Source: Rhodopirellula islandica (GTDB lineage Bacteria; Planctomycetota; Planctomycetia; Pirellulales; Pirellulaceae). From it: 64,000 nucleotides of DNA. Shown here one piece after another: positions 24,268 to 33,675 of this stretch. A program made the position numbers and the translations under genes. The first letter of the stretch is position 1. Each line of letters begins with the position of its first letter. The notes beneath the pieces were generated by a model that was not told where the DNA came from, ran no database searches, and saw only the letters and a program-made list of their open reading frames with translations. The stretch is taken from positions 1-64,000 of the forward strand of contig NZ_LECT01000031.1 of assembly GCF_001027925.1 (NCBI RefSeq), given 5' to 3'.

Positions 24268-27200
24268 ATGGATCCCATCAAATTCGCCATCGAGAACCCT
24301 GTCAAAGCCGCCGTTGGCGTGATCTTGGTTCTGCTGTTTGGCATCATTGCCTTTGCGCAGATTCCGGTTCAGTTGACTCCGGACGTCGATCGTCCCGTCA
24401 TCACGATTCGGACGCAGTGGTCGGGACGCAGCCCCGAGGAGATTGAGAAGTCGATCATCATCGAACAAGAGGAGAAGTTGAAGTCGGTCCAAGGCCTTTG
24501 GAAGATGACTTCGGTGGCCAGTCTTGGCTCCGCCATGACGACGCTTGAGTTCAATGTGGGATCGTCGCCCGAGCGAATCCTGCAAGAGGTATCCAACAAG
24601 ATCGATGAGGTCCCCGAGTACCCCGAAGACGTGGACCGACCGATCATTGATGTCGCCGATACAGCCGGTGACGACGCGATCGCGTACCTGTTGTTGCAAG
24701 CTGAGGATCCCGATTTTGAAGTCGCGACGTTCTACGACTATGCCGATCGGTTTCTCAAACCCAGTCTGGAACGAATCGAAGGGGTTGCCGAAATTGATCT
24801 GAAAGGTGGCCGCCAACACCAAGTCCAAATTCGTTTTGACCCAACCACCTTGGCGAGGCGAGGGATCACAATTACGGAGCTGAATGCGGCCCTGCGTCTG
24901 GACAACGTCAACGCCTCCGCAGGCGATATGGCGAACAACCGGCAAGACGTCCGGTTTCGAGTCCTCGGCCAATACGACTCACTGGAACCGCTCCGCAACA
25001 CGATCATCAAGTACGACGACATGGGCAGTCCCGTGCGCGTCGCGGACATCGCCGATGTGGAACTCGCCTTGGAAAAGACGACTCACTTTGACCAATGCAA
25101 AGGTCAAACATCGATGACGATTTTTGTCAAACGAAAGACTGGCAGCAACGTGCTCGACATCATCGAGCAAGTCAAAGTCGTGGTCGATCAAATGAATGCC
25201 CCGGACGGTGTTCTGCGGAGTTTCAAAAACGACCGTTACGGGCTAAGGCTGCGGATGGCGTTTGATGATTCGCACTACATCTACAGTGCCATCAATCTTG
25301 TCAAAGAGAATTTGTTGATCGGTGGTGGACTGGCGGTGCTGGTGTTGCTGCTGTTCCTTCGCAGCATTCGGTCGACGTTGATTGTCGCGGTCTCGATTCC
25401 AATTTCCGTCATCGGCACCTTTGTGATCATGTGGTTCGCCGATCGAAACCTGAACGTGATCTCCTTGGCCGGGCTCAGTTTCGCCGTCGGGATGGTGGTC
25501 GACAACGCAATTGTGGTTTTGGAGAACATCGATCGACATCTCAAGCGAGGATCCAGCCCGCGGCAAGCCGCGTACGAAGGCACCAAGGAAGTCTGGGGAG
25601 CCATTCTGGCATCGACGCTGACAACGCTCGCCGTGTTCGCACCGGTGTTGACGATCCAAGACGAAGCCGGCCAGTTGTTCTACGACTTGATTCTTGCGAT
25701 CTGCGCCGCGGTCGGACTGTCGTTCGTCGTGTCGATCACCGTCATCCCTGCCGCGGCATCGTTGTTTTTGCGTTCGTCGACCGTGACCAGCCCGATCGCT
25801 CGTTCTGCGTCTGACTTGTTCGGCATTGCTCCCGTGTTTCAGTGGCTCGGGAACGGTTGGGCATCGCTGATTCACCTGTTGACCTATCGCAGCATTGCCA
25901 GTGCTTGGCTGCGGGTTGTCTTGATCACGCTCACCATCCTGGTTTCAGTCGTGATCAGCATGATCTTGATGCCGCCTGCGAGTTACCTTCCCAACGGGAA
26001 CAAGAACTTCACGTTCTGCCGGATGTCGACACCTGCCGGCTATTCCGTGATGGAGAACTTTTACGTTGGGCAACGGATCGAAGAAGCTTTGAAGCCGTTC
26101 TGGAGTGCAGAGAGTTCCGAAGAAGCGTCCGCTTATGGCCCGATCACGGACCAACGGTCAGGCAATGTGTTCGAGACAATTCCCGCTTTGAAGGAGTTCT
26201 TCTTTGTCGTGGCTCGCGGAAGTGTGTTCATGGTGGGGATCAGTGATGAACCTGACAACGTCGAACCCATTGCAGCGGTTTTCAACAAAGCCTTTGAGGT
26301 GATCCCGGCCAGCAAAGGGGTGACTTCTCAGAAGTCGATCTTTGGACGTGGGGCGGGCAGTTCCAATGCCGTCGACATTGAAATCAGCGGGAACGACTTG
26401 GTCCGTCTGAAAGCGGCTTGTTCTCACCTGGAGCGGGAATTGAAGCTCGCATTCTCGAAGTTTTCCGTCCGTGCCTCACCCAGCAATTACAACGAGGCCG
26501 GACCTGAACGGCAGTTGCAGATCAAACAAGAGGTCGCGAAACGCTTGAACATTAGCGTCAGCGAGCTGGCCATGTCGGCGCGTGCAATGATCGATGGATC
26601 GTTCGTCGGCGATTTTGATTTTGAAGGCGACAACATCGATCTCTTGCTGATCCGCGACCCTGCCATCGAGATTTCTCCTGACGATGTTCCCGATCTACCC
26701 ATCGCTGTTCGCGAGGCCAATGGGGAAGTCGCGATGGTTCCATTGGGGCAAATCGCCGAATTCGTTTCGACCGAAGCGTCCCAAGAGATCCGGCGAGTCG
26801 AACAGCAACGAGCGATCGCACTGTCGGTCACACCGCCGGAGAATATCGCGTTGGAAGAAGCCCAAGCGACGATCCTCGAGATTGTTGCCGACGCCCGTGC
26901 CGAGGGACGGCTGGGCAACGACATCTTTGTCTCGTTGTCGGGCAACGCGGACCGCCTGTCGGAAGTCCGGGCGTCGTTGATGGGACGCTGGACAGGATGG
27001 AATTGGGAGTCAATCGGAAGTGTCGCCCTGAGTCGATTCTTCTTGGCGATGGTGATCACCTATCTGTTGATGACCGCTCTGTTTGAAAACTTTCTCTACC
27101 CGCTGGTCATCATGTTCACGGTGCCCTTGGCGACGGTCGGTGGCTTCATCGGTTTGTGGTTCATCCGTCAAAATGACCCGACGCAACAACTGGATGTGTT

Positions 27201-27570
27201 GACGATGCTGGGGTTTGTCATTTTGGTGGGCGTGGTGGTGAACAATGCGATTTTGATTGTGCACCAAGCTCTCAACAACATGCATGGCCGGCATCACGAT
27301 GGCGAGGGCGATGCCGAGCCCATGTCGCCGCGGGATGCGATTCGCGAATCCGTTCGCACTCGCATGCGGCCCATCTTCATGACCACCTGCACGAGCGTGT
27401 TTGGAATGTTGCCGCTGGTCATCGCGCCGGGTTCCGGCAGCGAACTGTATCGCGGGTTGGGTTCGATCGTGGTTGGCGGGCTGTTGTTCTCGACCGTGTT
27501 CACCTTGCTTGTGATCCCGTTGCTGTTCAGCTTGGTGATCGATGCTCGGCGACTGATCTGGAAGTCGTGA
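24268..27570 (+). CDS. RND efflux pump permease (AcrB/HAE-type), 1100 aa
   Basis: Proton-driven trimeric efflux transporter of the inner membrane. It starts MDPIKFAIENPVKAAVGVIL with the first helix, followed by the large periplasmic loop (PVQLTPDVDRPVITI). The helix 4 motif is GMVVDNAIVVLENID, where the first proton-relay Asp is present and the second position is Asn, as in several HAE subfamilies. Helices 7-12 include FLYPLVIMFTVPLATVGGF and VVVNNAILIVHQALN. Length is typical. The drug or metal substrate cannot be told from sequence. It pairs with the adaptor immediately upstream. Confidence 0.93.
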   Translation: MDPIKFAIENPVKAAVGVILVLLFGIIAFAQIPVQLTPDVDRPVITIRTQWSGRSPEEIEKSIIIEQEEKLKSVQGLWKMTSVASLGSAMTTLEFNVGSSPERILQEVSNKIDEVPEYPEDVDRPIIDVADTAGDDAIAYLLLQAEDPDFEVATFYDYADRFLKPSLERIEGVAEIDLKGGRQHQVQIRFDPTTLARRGITITELNAALRLDNVNASAGDMANNRQDVRFRVLGQYDSLEPLRNTIIKYDDMGSPVRVADIADVELALEKTTHFDQCKGQTSMTIFVKRKTGSNVLDIIEQVKVVVDQMNAPDGVLRSFKNDRYGLRLRMAFDDSHYIYSAINLVKENLLIGGGLAVLVLLLFLRSIRSTLIVAVSIPISVIGTFVIMWFADRNLNVISLAGLSFAVGMVVDNAIVVLENIDRHLKRGSSPRQAAYEGTKEVWGAILASTLTTLAVFAPVLTIQDEAGQLFYDLILAICAAVGLSFVVSITVIPAAASLFLRSSTVTSPIARSASDLFGIAPVFQWLGNGWASLIHLLTYRSIASAWLRVVLITLTILVSVVISMILMPPASYLPNGNKNFTFCRMSTPAGYSVMENFYVGQRIEEALKPFWSAESSEEASAYGPITDQRSGNVFETIPALKEFFFVVARGSVFMVGISDEPDNVEPIAAVFNKAFEVIPASKGVTSQKSIFGRGAGSSNAVDIEISGNDLVRLKAACSHLERELKLAFSKFSVRASPSNYNEAGPERQLQIKQEVAKRLNISVSELAMSARAMIDGSFVGDFDFEGDNIDLLLIRDPAIEISPDDVPDLPIAVREANGEVAMVPLGQIAEFVSTEASQEIRRVEQQRAIALSVTPPENIALEEAQATILEIVADARAEGRLGNDIFVSLSGNADRLSEVRASLMGRWTGWNWESIGSVALSRFFLAMVITYLLMTALFENFLYPLVIMFTVPLATVGGFIGLWFIRQNDPTQQLDVLTMLGFVILVGVVVNNAILIVHQALNNMHGRHHDGEGDAEPMSPRDAIRESVRTRMRPIFMTTCTSVFGMLPLVIAPGSGSELYRGLGSIVVGGLLFSTVFTLLVIPLLFSLVIDARRLIWKS

Positions 27571-27589
27571 ATCGGTTCTCGGTGGTTCA

Positions 27590-27781
27590 GCAGACCGGGG
27601 ACTGACGCCCCCGGCAAAGGCTGTGTCGGCCTTTCAGGCCTGATACATTGGCTTATCGGACTAGGCCCGATAGGGCCGGCAGAACCATTGCCGGGGCCGT
27701 TAGGCCCCGGGTGATATGCGTTTTGAGAACAGTAGCCCCGAATGGGGCGACACAGATACGCCAAGGGCCAGCCATGTCGAC
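27590..27781. repeat. REP cluster, left direct repeat (192 bp)
   Basis: Contains several palindromes: ACCGGGGACTGACGCCCCCGG, GGCCCGATAGGGCC, TGCCGGGGCCGTTAGGCCCC and GCCCCGAATGGGGCGACACA. It repeats nearly unchanged at 28268-28457. Both copies end with CCAGCCATGTCGAC, which in this copy includes the start codon of the transposase gene. Confidence 0.92.
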
Positions 27782-28223
27782 TCATCAGCAGCTTCTCTAC
27801 CACATTGTCTTCAGCACGAAGCGTCGCAAGCGCCTCTTGAATGATTCGATTCGCGATGATGCATTCGCCTACCTCGCTGGAGTTTGCAAACGGTTGGATG
27901 GTTTTGCGTTGGAGGTGGGTGGCTACTACGACCACGCTCATTTACTCGTACGGATTCCGGCCCGTGTTGCTGTTTCTGACTTCGTGGGGAAGGTCAAAGC
28001 AAACGTGAGCAAGCACCTGAATGAGGGCAAACTCATTGGAGTTCCTTTTGCGTGGCAGGATGGATTCGGAGCCTTTTCAGTCAGTCGCTCGAACAAGGAA
28101 GCGGTTGGTCGTTACATCCGCGGTCAGATGGAACATCATCGAAAGCGGACCTTTGAAGAGGAGTATTTGGAGTTGTTGAAGAAGCACGAGGTTGAGTTTG
28201 ATGAGCGGTATGTGTTTGACTAA
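27774..28223 (+). CDS. REP-associated Y1 (IS200/IS605-type) transposase, 149 aa
   Basis: A single-strand DNA endonuclease/transposase of the HUH Y1 type. QLLYHIVFSTKRRKRLL is the first strand region. DHAHLLVRIP near residue 57 carries the HUH metal-binding pair (HAH). The catalytic tyrosine is probably in GRYIRGQMEHH, about residue 118. The C-terminus FDERYVFD is typical of the IS200/TnpA-REP group. The ATG at 27774 is chosen; an upstream frame extension lies entirely in the REP repeat. The gene sits between two copies of a 190-bp REP cluster and appears intact. Confidence 0.92.
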   Translation: MSTHQQLLYHIVFSTKRRKRLLNDSIRDDAFAYLAGVCKRLDGFALEVGGYYDHAHLLVRIPARVAVSDFVGKVKANVSKHLNEGKLIGVPFAWQDGFGAFSVSRSNKEAVGRYIRGQMEHHRKRTFEEEYLELLKKHEVEFDERYVFD

Positions 28224-28233
28224 CCCCTGTGTC

Positions 28234-28252
28234 GCCCCGTTGGGGCTTTTTT
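28234..28252 (+). terminator. Possible intrinsic terminator of the Y1 transposase gene
   Basis: GCCCCGTTGGGGC is a 5-bp GC stem with a 3-base loop, followed by six T residues. It lies 11 bases after the stop codon. It could also be a half REP, because the GCCCC/GGGGC sequence is shared with the repeats. Confidence 0.5.
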
Positions 28253-28267
28253 GATTGTGGGTGTTTG

Positions 28268-28457
28268 GCAAACCGGGGACTGACGCCCCCGGCAATGGCT
28301 GTGTCGGCCTTCCAGGCCTGATGTTTTTTGTCAGACTGCAGGCCCGATAGGGCCGACAGAACCCTTGCCGGGGCCGTGAGGCCCCGGAACTGTGCTCGAT
28401 GAAAACCACAGCCCCGAATGGGGCGACACAGAAACTCCCTGAACCAGCCATGTCGAC
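28268..28457. repeat. REP cluster, right direct repeat (190 bp)
   Basis: The second copy of 27590-27781, in the same orientation. It ends one base before the stop codon of the opposing DTW-domain gene. It carries the same palindromes with scattered substitutions. Confidence 0.92.
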
Positions 28458-28458
28458 C

Positions 28459-29601
28459 TTAGCTCTTGGAACGTTCCACCAATTCTTCGACGAAGCGGAC
28501 TGCCCAGGCGAGACGTCTCATGGGTCTTGAGTTGCTGGTTTGGTTGGCCAAAATCTCTGGCGTTCGTGGATCGCATTCTTTGGTTTTGGGTTTCAACGCG
28601 ATCGATTTCAGCACGATACTCGGCGTGAAGTCCGCTCCGACGTCTTCCAGCAACTTGGACGTGCTGCGATGGAAAGTAGCGACGCGATCATCGGGCCGAA
28701 GGAAGGCTCGCCAGCGTTTACGAAATTCGTCCACGGAGACAAGCGGTTGCAAATCAGCCGAAGTCAGCCGCAAGCGATTCATGAACGCTTCGTCTTTCAA
28801 TGAATCGGACTGGATTGCACATCGAAAGAATTCGCCCGTGCCCATGCGGACCGCGTTCCAATACAGCGGTGCGGGCGGTTGGTTGGGCGTGCTCGACCCG
28901 TCGCCGGTGTTGCCACGTTCTTGTTCGCCATAGGCGACAACAATTTTGCTGATGTCTTTGGTCAGCACTCGCGGCACGTTGGGAGATCCAGGCCGGCGGG
29001 CTTCGTTGTGACGCCAGTTGGATTTTGAGACCTTGAGCTGATCCACGATCATGTGGTCGAACACATCCAACAAGCGGTCGAACCCAGGTGTGTTGGGCTC
29101 AATCGCGGACAAGGCCGCGACGGTGGCTTCCAGCGTCGACAGGGCGTGCTCGTTCGGCTCTCGGCGAATTCGGTAACGCCCGGGTTCCGAGGGAGCCAGT
29201 CGATATCGGGGCAACGTTTGGAGCCTTGGAATGTCGCGAAAGAGTGTCTTGGCATGATGCCAGGTTCCGTCGATCACGACCAACTGCCGGGGCCGTTCCT
29301 CAGGCTCCAGGTCTGAGAGCAGCTTTGCGTTCTCGCCGGGATACAACAAACCGACCCGATCACTGAGTGGCATGGTGGCGAACCGCTCCGCCAGTTCATG
29401 GTTGTAAGCCACCATGACCTGGCACCTTTGCAGCGATTGGCTGACGATCCGGGCGGTGTTGAAGGGGTGGGATCGTTCGCGCCGGTGTTGCATGATCAAC
29501 ACCTCGGTCTGGTTGGCGACCTTCGGAATCAGCTTGCAAAAACAAAGCGACCGGGGGCGGAAGCAGACGTGGCAGCGTGTCGGCGAGTCGGGATCGACCA
29601 A
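28459..29601 (-). CDS. DTW-domain protein (tRNA aminocarboxypropyltransferase-like), 380 aa
   Basis: DTW-domain enzymes such as TapT add an aminocarboxypropyl group to tRNA uridine using S-adenosylmethionine. The motif VVIDGTWHHAKTL near residue 112 carries the DTW-equivalent core. N-terminal CHVCFRPRSLCFC forms the usual zinc-binding cysteines, and the QHRRERSHPFNTA stretch is family-typical. About 180 extra C-terminal residues beyond the usual domain have no recognised fold. The start is a TTG at 29601; no ATG lies close upstream in frame, so this start is moderately uncertain. The REP cluster touches the 3' end. Confidence 0.85.
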   Translation of the reverse strand: MVDPDSPTRCHVCFRPRSLCFCKLIPKVANQTEVLIMQHRRERSHPFNTARIVSQSLQRCQVMVAYNHELAERFATMPLSDRVGLLYPGENAKLLSDLEPEERPRQLVVIDGTWHHAKTLFRDIPRLQTLPRYRLAPSEPGRYRIRREPNEHALSTLEATVAALSAIEPNTPGFDRLLDVFDHMIVDQLKVSKSNWRHNEARRPGSPNVPRVLTKDISKIVVAYGEQERGNTGDGSSTPNQPPAPLYWNAVRMGTGEFFRCAIQSDSLKDEAFMNRLRLTSADLQPLVSVDEFRKRWRAFLRPDDRVATFHRSTSKLLEDVGADFTPSIVLKSIALKPKTKECDPRTPEILANQTSNSRPMRRLAWAVRFVEELVERSKS

Positions 29602-29799
29602 GGATTCGTTCGGATTCAGCGATTGGGTGGCGATCGGAAAACGTCTGGAGCGAGGGAGCGATGAGATGAGCGACTGCGAATAGTTCTAGAAGAAATTGCA
29701 ATGGGAGGGTATTGGGAGTCCGAGTGGGAGGCCAATGTTGTCACCTCAATCGGGGGTGGTGTGGATCGGGACAACGTTGCCCCTCCGACGGCGCAACAG

Positions 29800-29834
29800 A
29801 AACCCCGCCTGCAACGAATCGGCAGGCGGGGTTT
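29800..29834 (-). terminator. Intrinsic terminator of the DUF1080 gene
   Basis: AAACCCCGCCTGC (29800-29812) and GCAGGCGGGGTTT (29822-29834) form a perfect 13-bp stem with a 9-base loop. It lies 32 bases past the stop codon of the minus-strand gene at 29866-31191. Confidence 0.85.
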
Positions 29835-29865
29835 CGAGTGTTTTCAGAGATCGCGAATCGACCGA

Positions 29866-31191
29866 TCAGTTTTCTTCGCGGATCGAGATGTCTTTGAACT
29901 CGACCGGGTCGTTGTGACCGGCGAATCCGAAGTGGCCGGAGGTGCGAGTCTTGCCTGGGTGAGCGCTGCCTGCCATGTAGTCTTCCACTTGGGAGACATC
30001 GGCATCGAGGATCACGTTGCCATTGAGTTCCACTCGGATCGTCGGTCCGATCACGGTGACTTGTTGGAAGTTCCACTCGCCAGTGGGACGCAGGTAGCCG
30101 CGGGTCGCAGCCGCCATGCCATAGGCCGAACCATGGTACTGGCGTTCATCCAACGTGGCGTAGGCGGGGTGATCGTTGTCCAGGACTTGCAGTTCGGTCA
30201 TCGCCGCATAGGCCGGGTTGCCTTCTTTGGGGGCCCGGATCGCCAGGCCGTTGTTGCCGCGTGCTGGCAAACGGAACATCAAGCGGGCGGAGAAGTCGCT
30301 GTATTCCTTTTCGGTCAACAGATTGCCACCGCGTCCCTTTTGGCATTGGACGGAACCGTTTTCGGTGACTTCGTAATCGTTGACCGCTCCGATCCAGCCA
30401 TCAAGGGTTTTGCCATCGAACACGGAGACGAAGCCGTCGTTGTGGTGGGCGGCCAAAATCGAATTGGCTTCTTCGGTTCCCAATGGACGCACTTCGAGGT
30501 TTCGCCAGCGGATTTCACCGCCATGCGTTTGCAATTGAATGGGGCCGGAGGCGGGCAATGGTTCGTCACGCCGCCAGTAGTTTTCCATGATGGCGTGATC
30601 GACGGTTTGCTTTCCGTTCAGCCACACCGACGTGCGTGAACCGACCTGGATGATGTGAACGGTGTTCCATTCGCCAAAGGGCTTGTCAGCGAGAACCAAT
30701 GGGTCTTTGCCGGGGGCCTTGGGGGAGTTGTTCCACAACGCTCCGCTGCCCAGGTTGGATCCGATGTTGAATTTGCCCTCGTCGGTGTAATCCCAAATCT
30801 GGACTTGCGGGGTGCCTTTCAAGTAGATGCCACTGTCAGCTTTGGCGACGGTGCGGTACTCCAATTTCAACTCGTAGTCCGAAAAGTTTTCGTCCGTGGT
30901 CAGGTAAGCCCCGTGACCGTCGTTGACCAATTCGCCGTTTTCGATCGACCAGTGTTGCTTGGCGTCTGCGGTCCATGCTTCGATCTTCGCCGCACGTTCT
31001 TCTTCGGACAGTTCGGCGAGTTTGTAAGGGTCAAAGTGGGGTTGGCCGTGCCATCCCGTCATGTCTTTGCCGTTGAACAAAGCTGTCCAGCCTGACTTGG
31101 CGTCGGCGGTGTCTTGGGCATGAGAAGTCGTGAGGGCGGCAAGGCACAAGGCCACGCAAAGCGGCAAGCGATGGTTGAAGTGGAATTTCAT
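29866..31191 (-). CDS. Secreted tandem DUF1080 (3-keto-disaccharide hydrolase-like) protein, 441 aa
   Basis: DUF1080 domains are concanavalin-like beta-sandwiches; some hydrolyse 3-keto-glycosides. A signal peptide (LPLCVALCLAALTTSHAQD) is followed by two copies of the domain: residues about 33-230 (GWTALFNGKDMTGWHG) and about 247-438 (GFVSVFDGKTLDGWIG). Each contains the family strands, with GIYLKGTPQVQIWD in the first and GLAIRAPKEGNPAYAAM in the second. DUF1080 proteins are expanded in planctomycetes. It is monocistronic, with its own terminator. Confidence 0.92.
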   Translation of the reverse strand: MKFHFNHRLPLCVALCLAALTTSHAQDTADAKSGWTALFNGKDMTGWHGQPHFDPYKLAELSEEERAAKIEAWTADAKQHWSIENGELVNDGHGAYLTTDENFSDYELKLEYRTVAKADSGIYLKGTPQVQIWDYTDEGKFNIGSNLGSGALWNNSPKAPGKDPLVLADKPFGEWNTVHIIQVGSRTSVWLNGKQTVDHAIMENYWRRDEPLPASGPIQLQTHGGEIRWRNLEVRPLGTEEANSILAAHHNDGFVSVFDGKTLDGWIGAVNDYEVTENGSVQCQKGRGGNLLTEKEYSDFSARLMFRLPARGNNGLAIRAPKEGNPAYAAMTELQVLDNDHPAYATLDERQYHGSAYGMAAATRGYLRPTGEWNFQQVTVIGPTIRVELNGNVILDADVSQVEDYMAGSAHPGKTRTSGHFGFAGHNDPVEFKDISIREEN

Positions 31192-31521
31192 GTTGCAACG
31201 TTGAAGTGGTAACCAGGATGAAGTGAGTCAATCGAACGCACGCGTGGCGACGTGTCGTTCATGCATGGTTGCTCGCCAATGTGCGACGACGAAGGCGGGA
31301 ACCGTTGGGGCAATGGAACGGCCAATGACGCTGGAGGCAGGCCGAGTCGGCATGATGAACCAGTTGGCATCAAAGTGTTCGAAGGAGGTGGGCAAGAATC
31401 AGGCAGGGTTTCAGACGTGACCTCACAATGGAGGTGGGACAATATCCGAAGTCCTCGTAGGATAGTCATTTCCAAGTCGCTGATGTTGCGGCTGACCGCC
31501 AATCGCTGAAATGTGCCGTTG
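31192..31521. other. Intergenic region between divergent DUF1080 and trmL genes
   Basis: No gene is seen over 330 bp. It must contain both divergent promoters, but no clear consensus elements are visible. Confidence 0.5.
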
Positions 31522-32010
31522 ATGTCCGACAGTCCACCCTTATCCGCCGTAACGCCTGCCCACGTCGTCCTCTATCAACCGGAAATCCCCCAGAACACGG
31601 GGAATATCGGTCGCACCTGCGTGGCAGTGGGTGCCAAACTGTGGATCGTCGAACCAGCTTCGTTTCAGTTCGATGAAAAGCGATTGCGTCGAGCCGGGTT
31701 GGACTACTGGCAGTACCTGGACTGGGAACCGGTCCCGTCCTGGGAGGCTCTGTGTGAGCAACTGGATCCAGAACGGTTCTTCTTCTTTTCAAAGTTCGCC
31801 AAGCGGACCGTTTGGGAAGCCGATTTTGCGTTGGGAGATGTGTTGGTGTTCGGCCGCGAAACCAGTGGGTTGCCCGCGACAATTTTGAAGCCCCATGATC
31901 CGAGAGCATTGCGGTTGCCAATGAGAGAACAAGTCCGAAGTTTGAATTTGAGCGTCACCGCCGGAATCGCGTTGTACGAACATCAACGTCAAACAACGAC
32001 CATCTCGTAA
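31522..32010 (+). CDS. trmL: tRNA (cytidine/uridine-2'-O-)-methyltransferase TrmL-like, 162 aa
   Basis: SPOUT-class methyltransferase that modifies the wobble base of tRNA-Leu in the TrmL family. HVVLYQPEIPQNTGNIGRTC near the N-terminus, FGRETSGLP in the middle and RSLNLSVTAGIALYE at the end are the three SAM-binding knot motifs. Length matches the family (about 155-160 aa). The ATG at 31522 (MSDSPPL) is preferred over a GTG three codons earlier. Confidence 0.94.
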   Translation: MSDSPPLSAVTPAHVVLYQPEIPQNTGNIGRTCVAVGAKLWIVEPASFQFDEKRLRRAGLDYWQYLDWEPVPSWEALCEQLDPERFFFFSKFAKRTVWEADFALGDVLVFGRETSGLPATILKPHDPRALRLPMREQVRSLNLSVTAGIALYEHQRQTTTIS

Positions 32011-32131
32011 CCGCAGGGGGGCGATCGAAGTTCGCATTCTTCGGGATTGTCCCGAATCAATTTCCCGACTTCGATTCCAGCGAAAGTTGCAAACCATCCG
32101 GTTCCTCAGCACTGGACGGTTTGTGCTTTTC

Positions 32132-33091
32132 TCAGGCCTTTGGGCGCCCGAGAGAATTGGCATTGGCGAGTGGGCGTTGGACGAGCAAGCGTGTTCCAGG
32201 GAATCGTTCTCCCCAATTCAGTGCGGCTTGTTGAGCAGCCTGCTCCGTTTCAAACCAAGTGAACACACCGGGGCCCCAACTGCTCTGTCCAACGCCGTGC
32301 AATCCAACGGCGATCAATTGTTCAATCAGCCGCGTTGTGGCATCGCCGTTGTAGGGACCGCCTTGAACTGGAGCAAACAGTTCGCCACTGGATCGGTTGT
32401 ACTGGGTCACGGCGTCTGCGAATCTCGAGAAATCCTTTCTCGCGATCGCGGGGATCATCTCTTCGGTGAGAATTCCAACGAGTCGTGAACGATCATCAGG
32501 GTGCGCCGGTTGCAACGCGTCGAATTGCTGTTGTTCTTCGTCGCCGCTGATGGTTTCCGCGGAGGACACTTCGTCCATCAACACCACACCAACCCGCCAT
32601 GCATCAGGAAGTTGGATTCGCTGGTCGATTGGGTTGAGTTGGGTTCCTCTCGATCGTTGGCGGTCGAGACCTTCCACGATCAAACCGGGTTCAAAGAATC
32701 CATGCGAACCAACGGCGCTCCGCCGGCCTCGGTTGGCCAGTTGGAGAACTTGCTCTCGAGCGGGCGTTTCACCGGATGTTTGTTTCAGCAAGGCATCGGC
32801 AATGGCGAGTGACAGCTGAGTCCCGCTTCCCAAACCATGGTGCGACGGAGCGGCGTGAAGGACTTCGATGGCAACCGCCGGAGGCGAGGCGTTGCCGGTC
32901 ATCTGTTGCCAACGCTGGACGATTCCCGCAATTCGGTCGTGATGTCGAACGTCCGATGCGAAGGCGGAGGCTGCACTCACGCGAACACGGGTGGGCGGGC
33001 CATCGATCATCACCCCACAACCGCCAAACGGCGGTGCGACGTCCAGCAATCCAAAGTGCAGACGCGCGCCCGTTTGAACTTCGACGCTCAT
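32132..33091 (-). CDS. Beta-ribofuranosylaminobenzene 5'-phosphate synthase, 319 aa
   Basis: Couples p-aminobenzoate to PRPP, the first committed step toward the tetrahydromethanopterin cofactor used in C1 metabolism. The GHMP-kinase-like fold shows ARLHFGLLDVAPPFGGCGV at the start, the phosphate-binding loop HHGLGSGTQLSLAIADAL, and GRRSAVGSHGFFEPG and GQSSWGPGVF, all characteristic of this synthase rather than sugar kinases. The third gene of an overlapping operon (4-bp overlap with the DUF447 gene upstream). Confidence 0.93.
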   Translation of the reverse strand: MSVEVQTGARLHFGLLDVAPPFGGCGVMIDGPPTRVRVSAASAFASDVRHHDRIAGIVQRWQQMTGNASPPAVAIEVLHAAPSHHGLGSGTQLSLAIADALLKQTSGETPAREQVLQLANRGRRSAVGSHGFFEPGLIVEGLDRQRSRGTQLNPIDQRIQLPDAWRVGVVLMDEVSSAETISGDEEQQQFDALQPAHPDDRSRLVGILTEEMIPAIARKDFSRFADAVTQYNRSSGELFAPVQGGPYNGDATTRLIEQLIAVGLHGVGQSSWGPGVFTWFETEQAAQQAALNWGERFPGTRLLVQRPLANANSLGRPKA

Positions 33092-33675
33092 GAGACATTC
33101 GTCTCTCGCACGTGTTGTTCAATCAGTTGCAACGCTTCTCGTTCGTCGTCGCCGCCTGTCTTCTCAACGGCGATCGCGGCACGTCTGAGTTCTTCTGAGA
33201 TTTCTTCGTCCGGCAACAGATGCAAACGGGTCGCGGCGATTGCCGCTTCGATCACCGCGTGTTTGGCACGATTGAATCCAAAGAAGGGATCCACGATCTG
33301 GGAATCCAAGCAACTCGCTGTCAGTTCATGTCTGGGCGGTGTACCGGCACGGTGCGTCACGCGAATCGCGAACCAGCGATGGCAGTGCGTCAGCCGAACG
33401 TGCGAGCTTTCCAGTCCAGGCACAGGAATGACCAACTCCGATGCATCGACCTTTCCAATTGCCGTTTGAGCGATCAACAAGGCGTCGTCGATCACATGAA
33501 TGACGGCGTTGCCATTGTCGAGAAGATTCGTGCAGGTCGTGGAACCCTGGTAGGGCCGCAGTAAAAACGTGGGCAAGCCCTCAGCGGAAGCAGAGGGATG
33601 CACGATTGGCCCCAGCGGAGCCAGGTTGACGCGGCCCTGTGCGTCCAAGGTGGTGACGAGTGATTCCAAAATCAT
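33088..33675 (-). CDS. DUF447 family protein (FMN-binding split-barrel-like), 195 aa
   Basis: DUF447 proteins have an FMN-binding split-barrel-type fold and occur in organisms with methanopterin; their reaction is unknown. MILESLVTTLDAQGRVNLAP is the typical start, FLLRPYQGSTTCTNL follows, and the second half has GFNRAKHAVIEAAI. It overlaps both neighbours by 4 bp (ATGA), so the PabA-like protein, DUF447 and beta-RFAP synthase are translated as one coupled unit. This strongly suggests a role in cofactor synthesis. Confidence 0.88.
   Translation of the reverse strand: MILESLVTTLDAQGRVNLAPLGPIVHPSASAEGLPTFLLRPYQGSTTCTNLLDNGNAVIHVIDDALLIAQTAIGKVDASELVIPVPGLESSHVRLTHCHRWFAIRVTHRAGTPPRHELTASCLDSQIVDPFFGFNRAKHAVIEAAIAATRLHLLPDEEISEELRRAAIAVEKTGGDDEREALQLIEQHVRETNVS

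Noticed and set aside
29701-30639. A 312-codon plus-strand frame
   Set aside because: It is antisense to the DUF1080 gene, which has a signal peptide, two recognised domains and a terminator.
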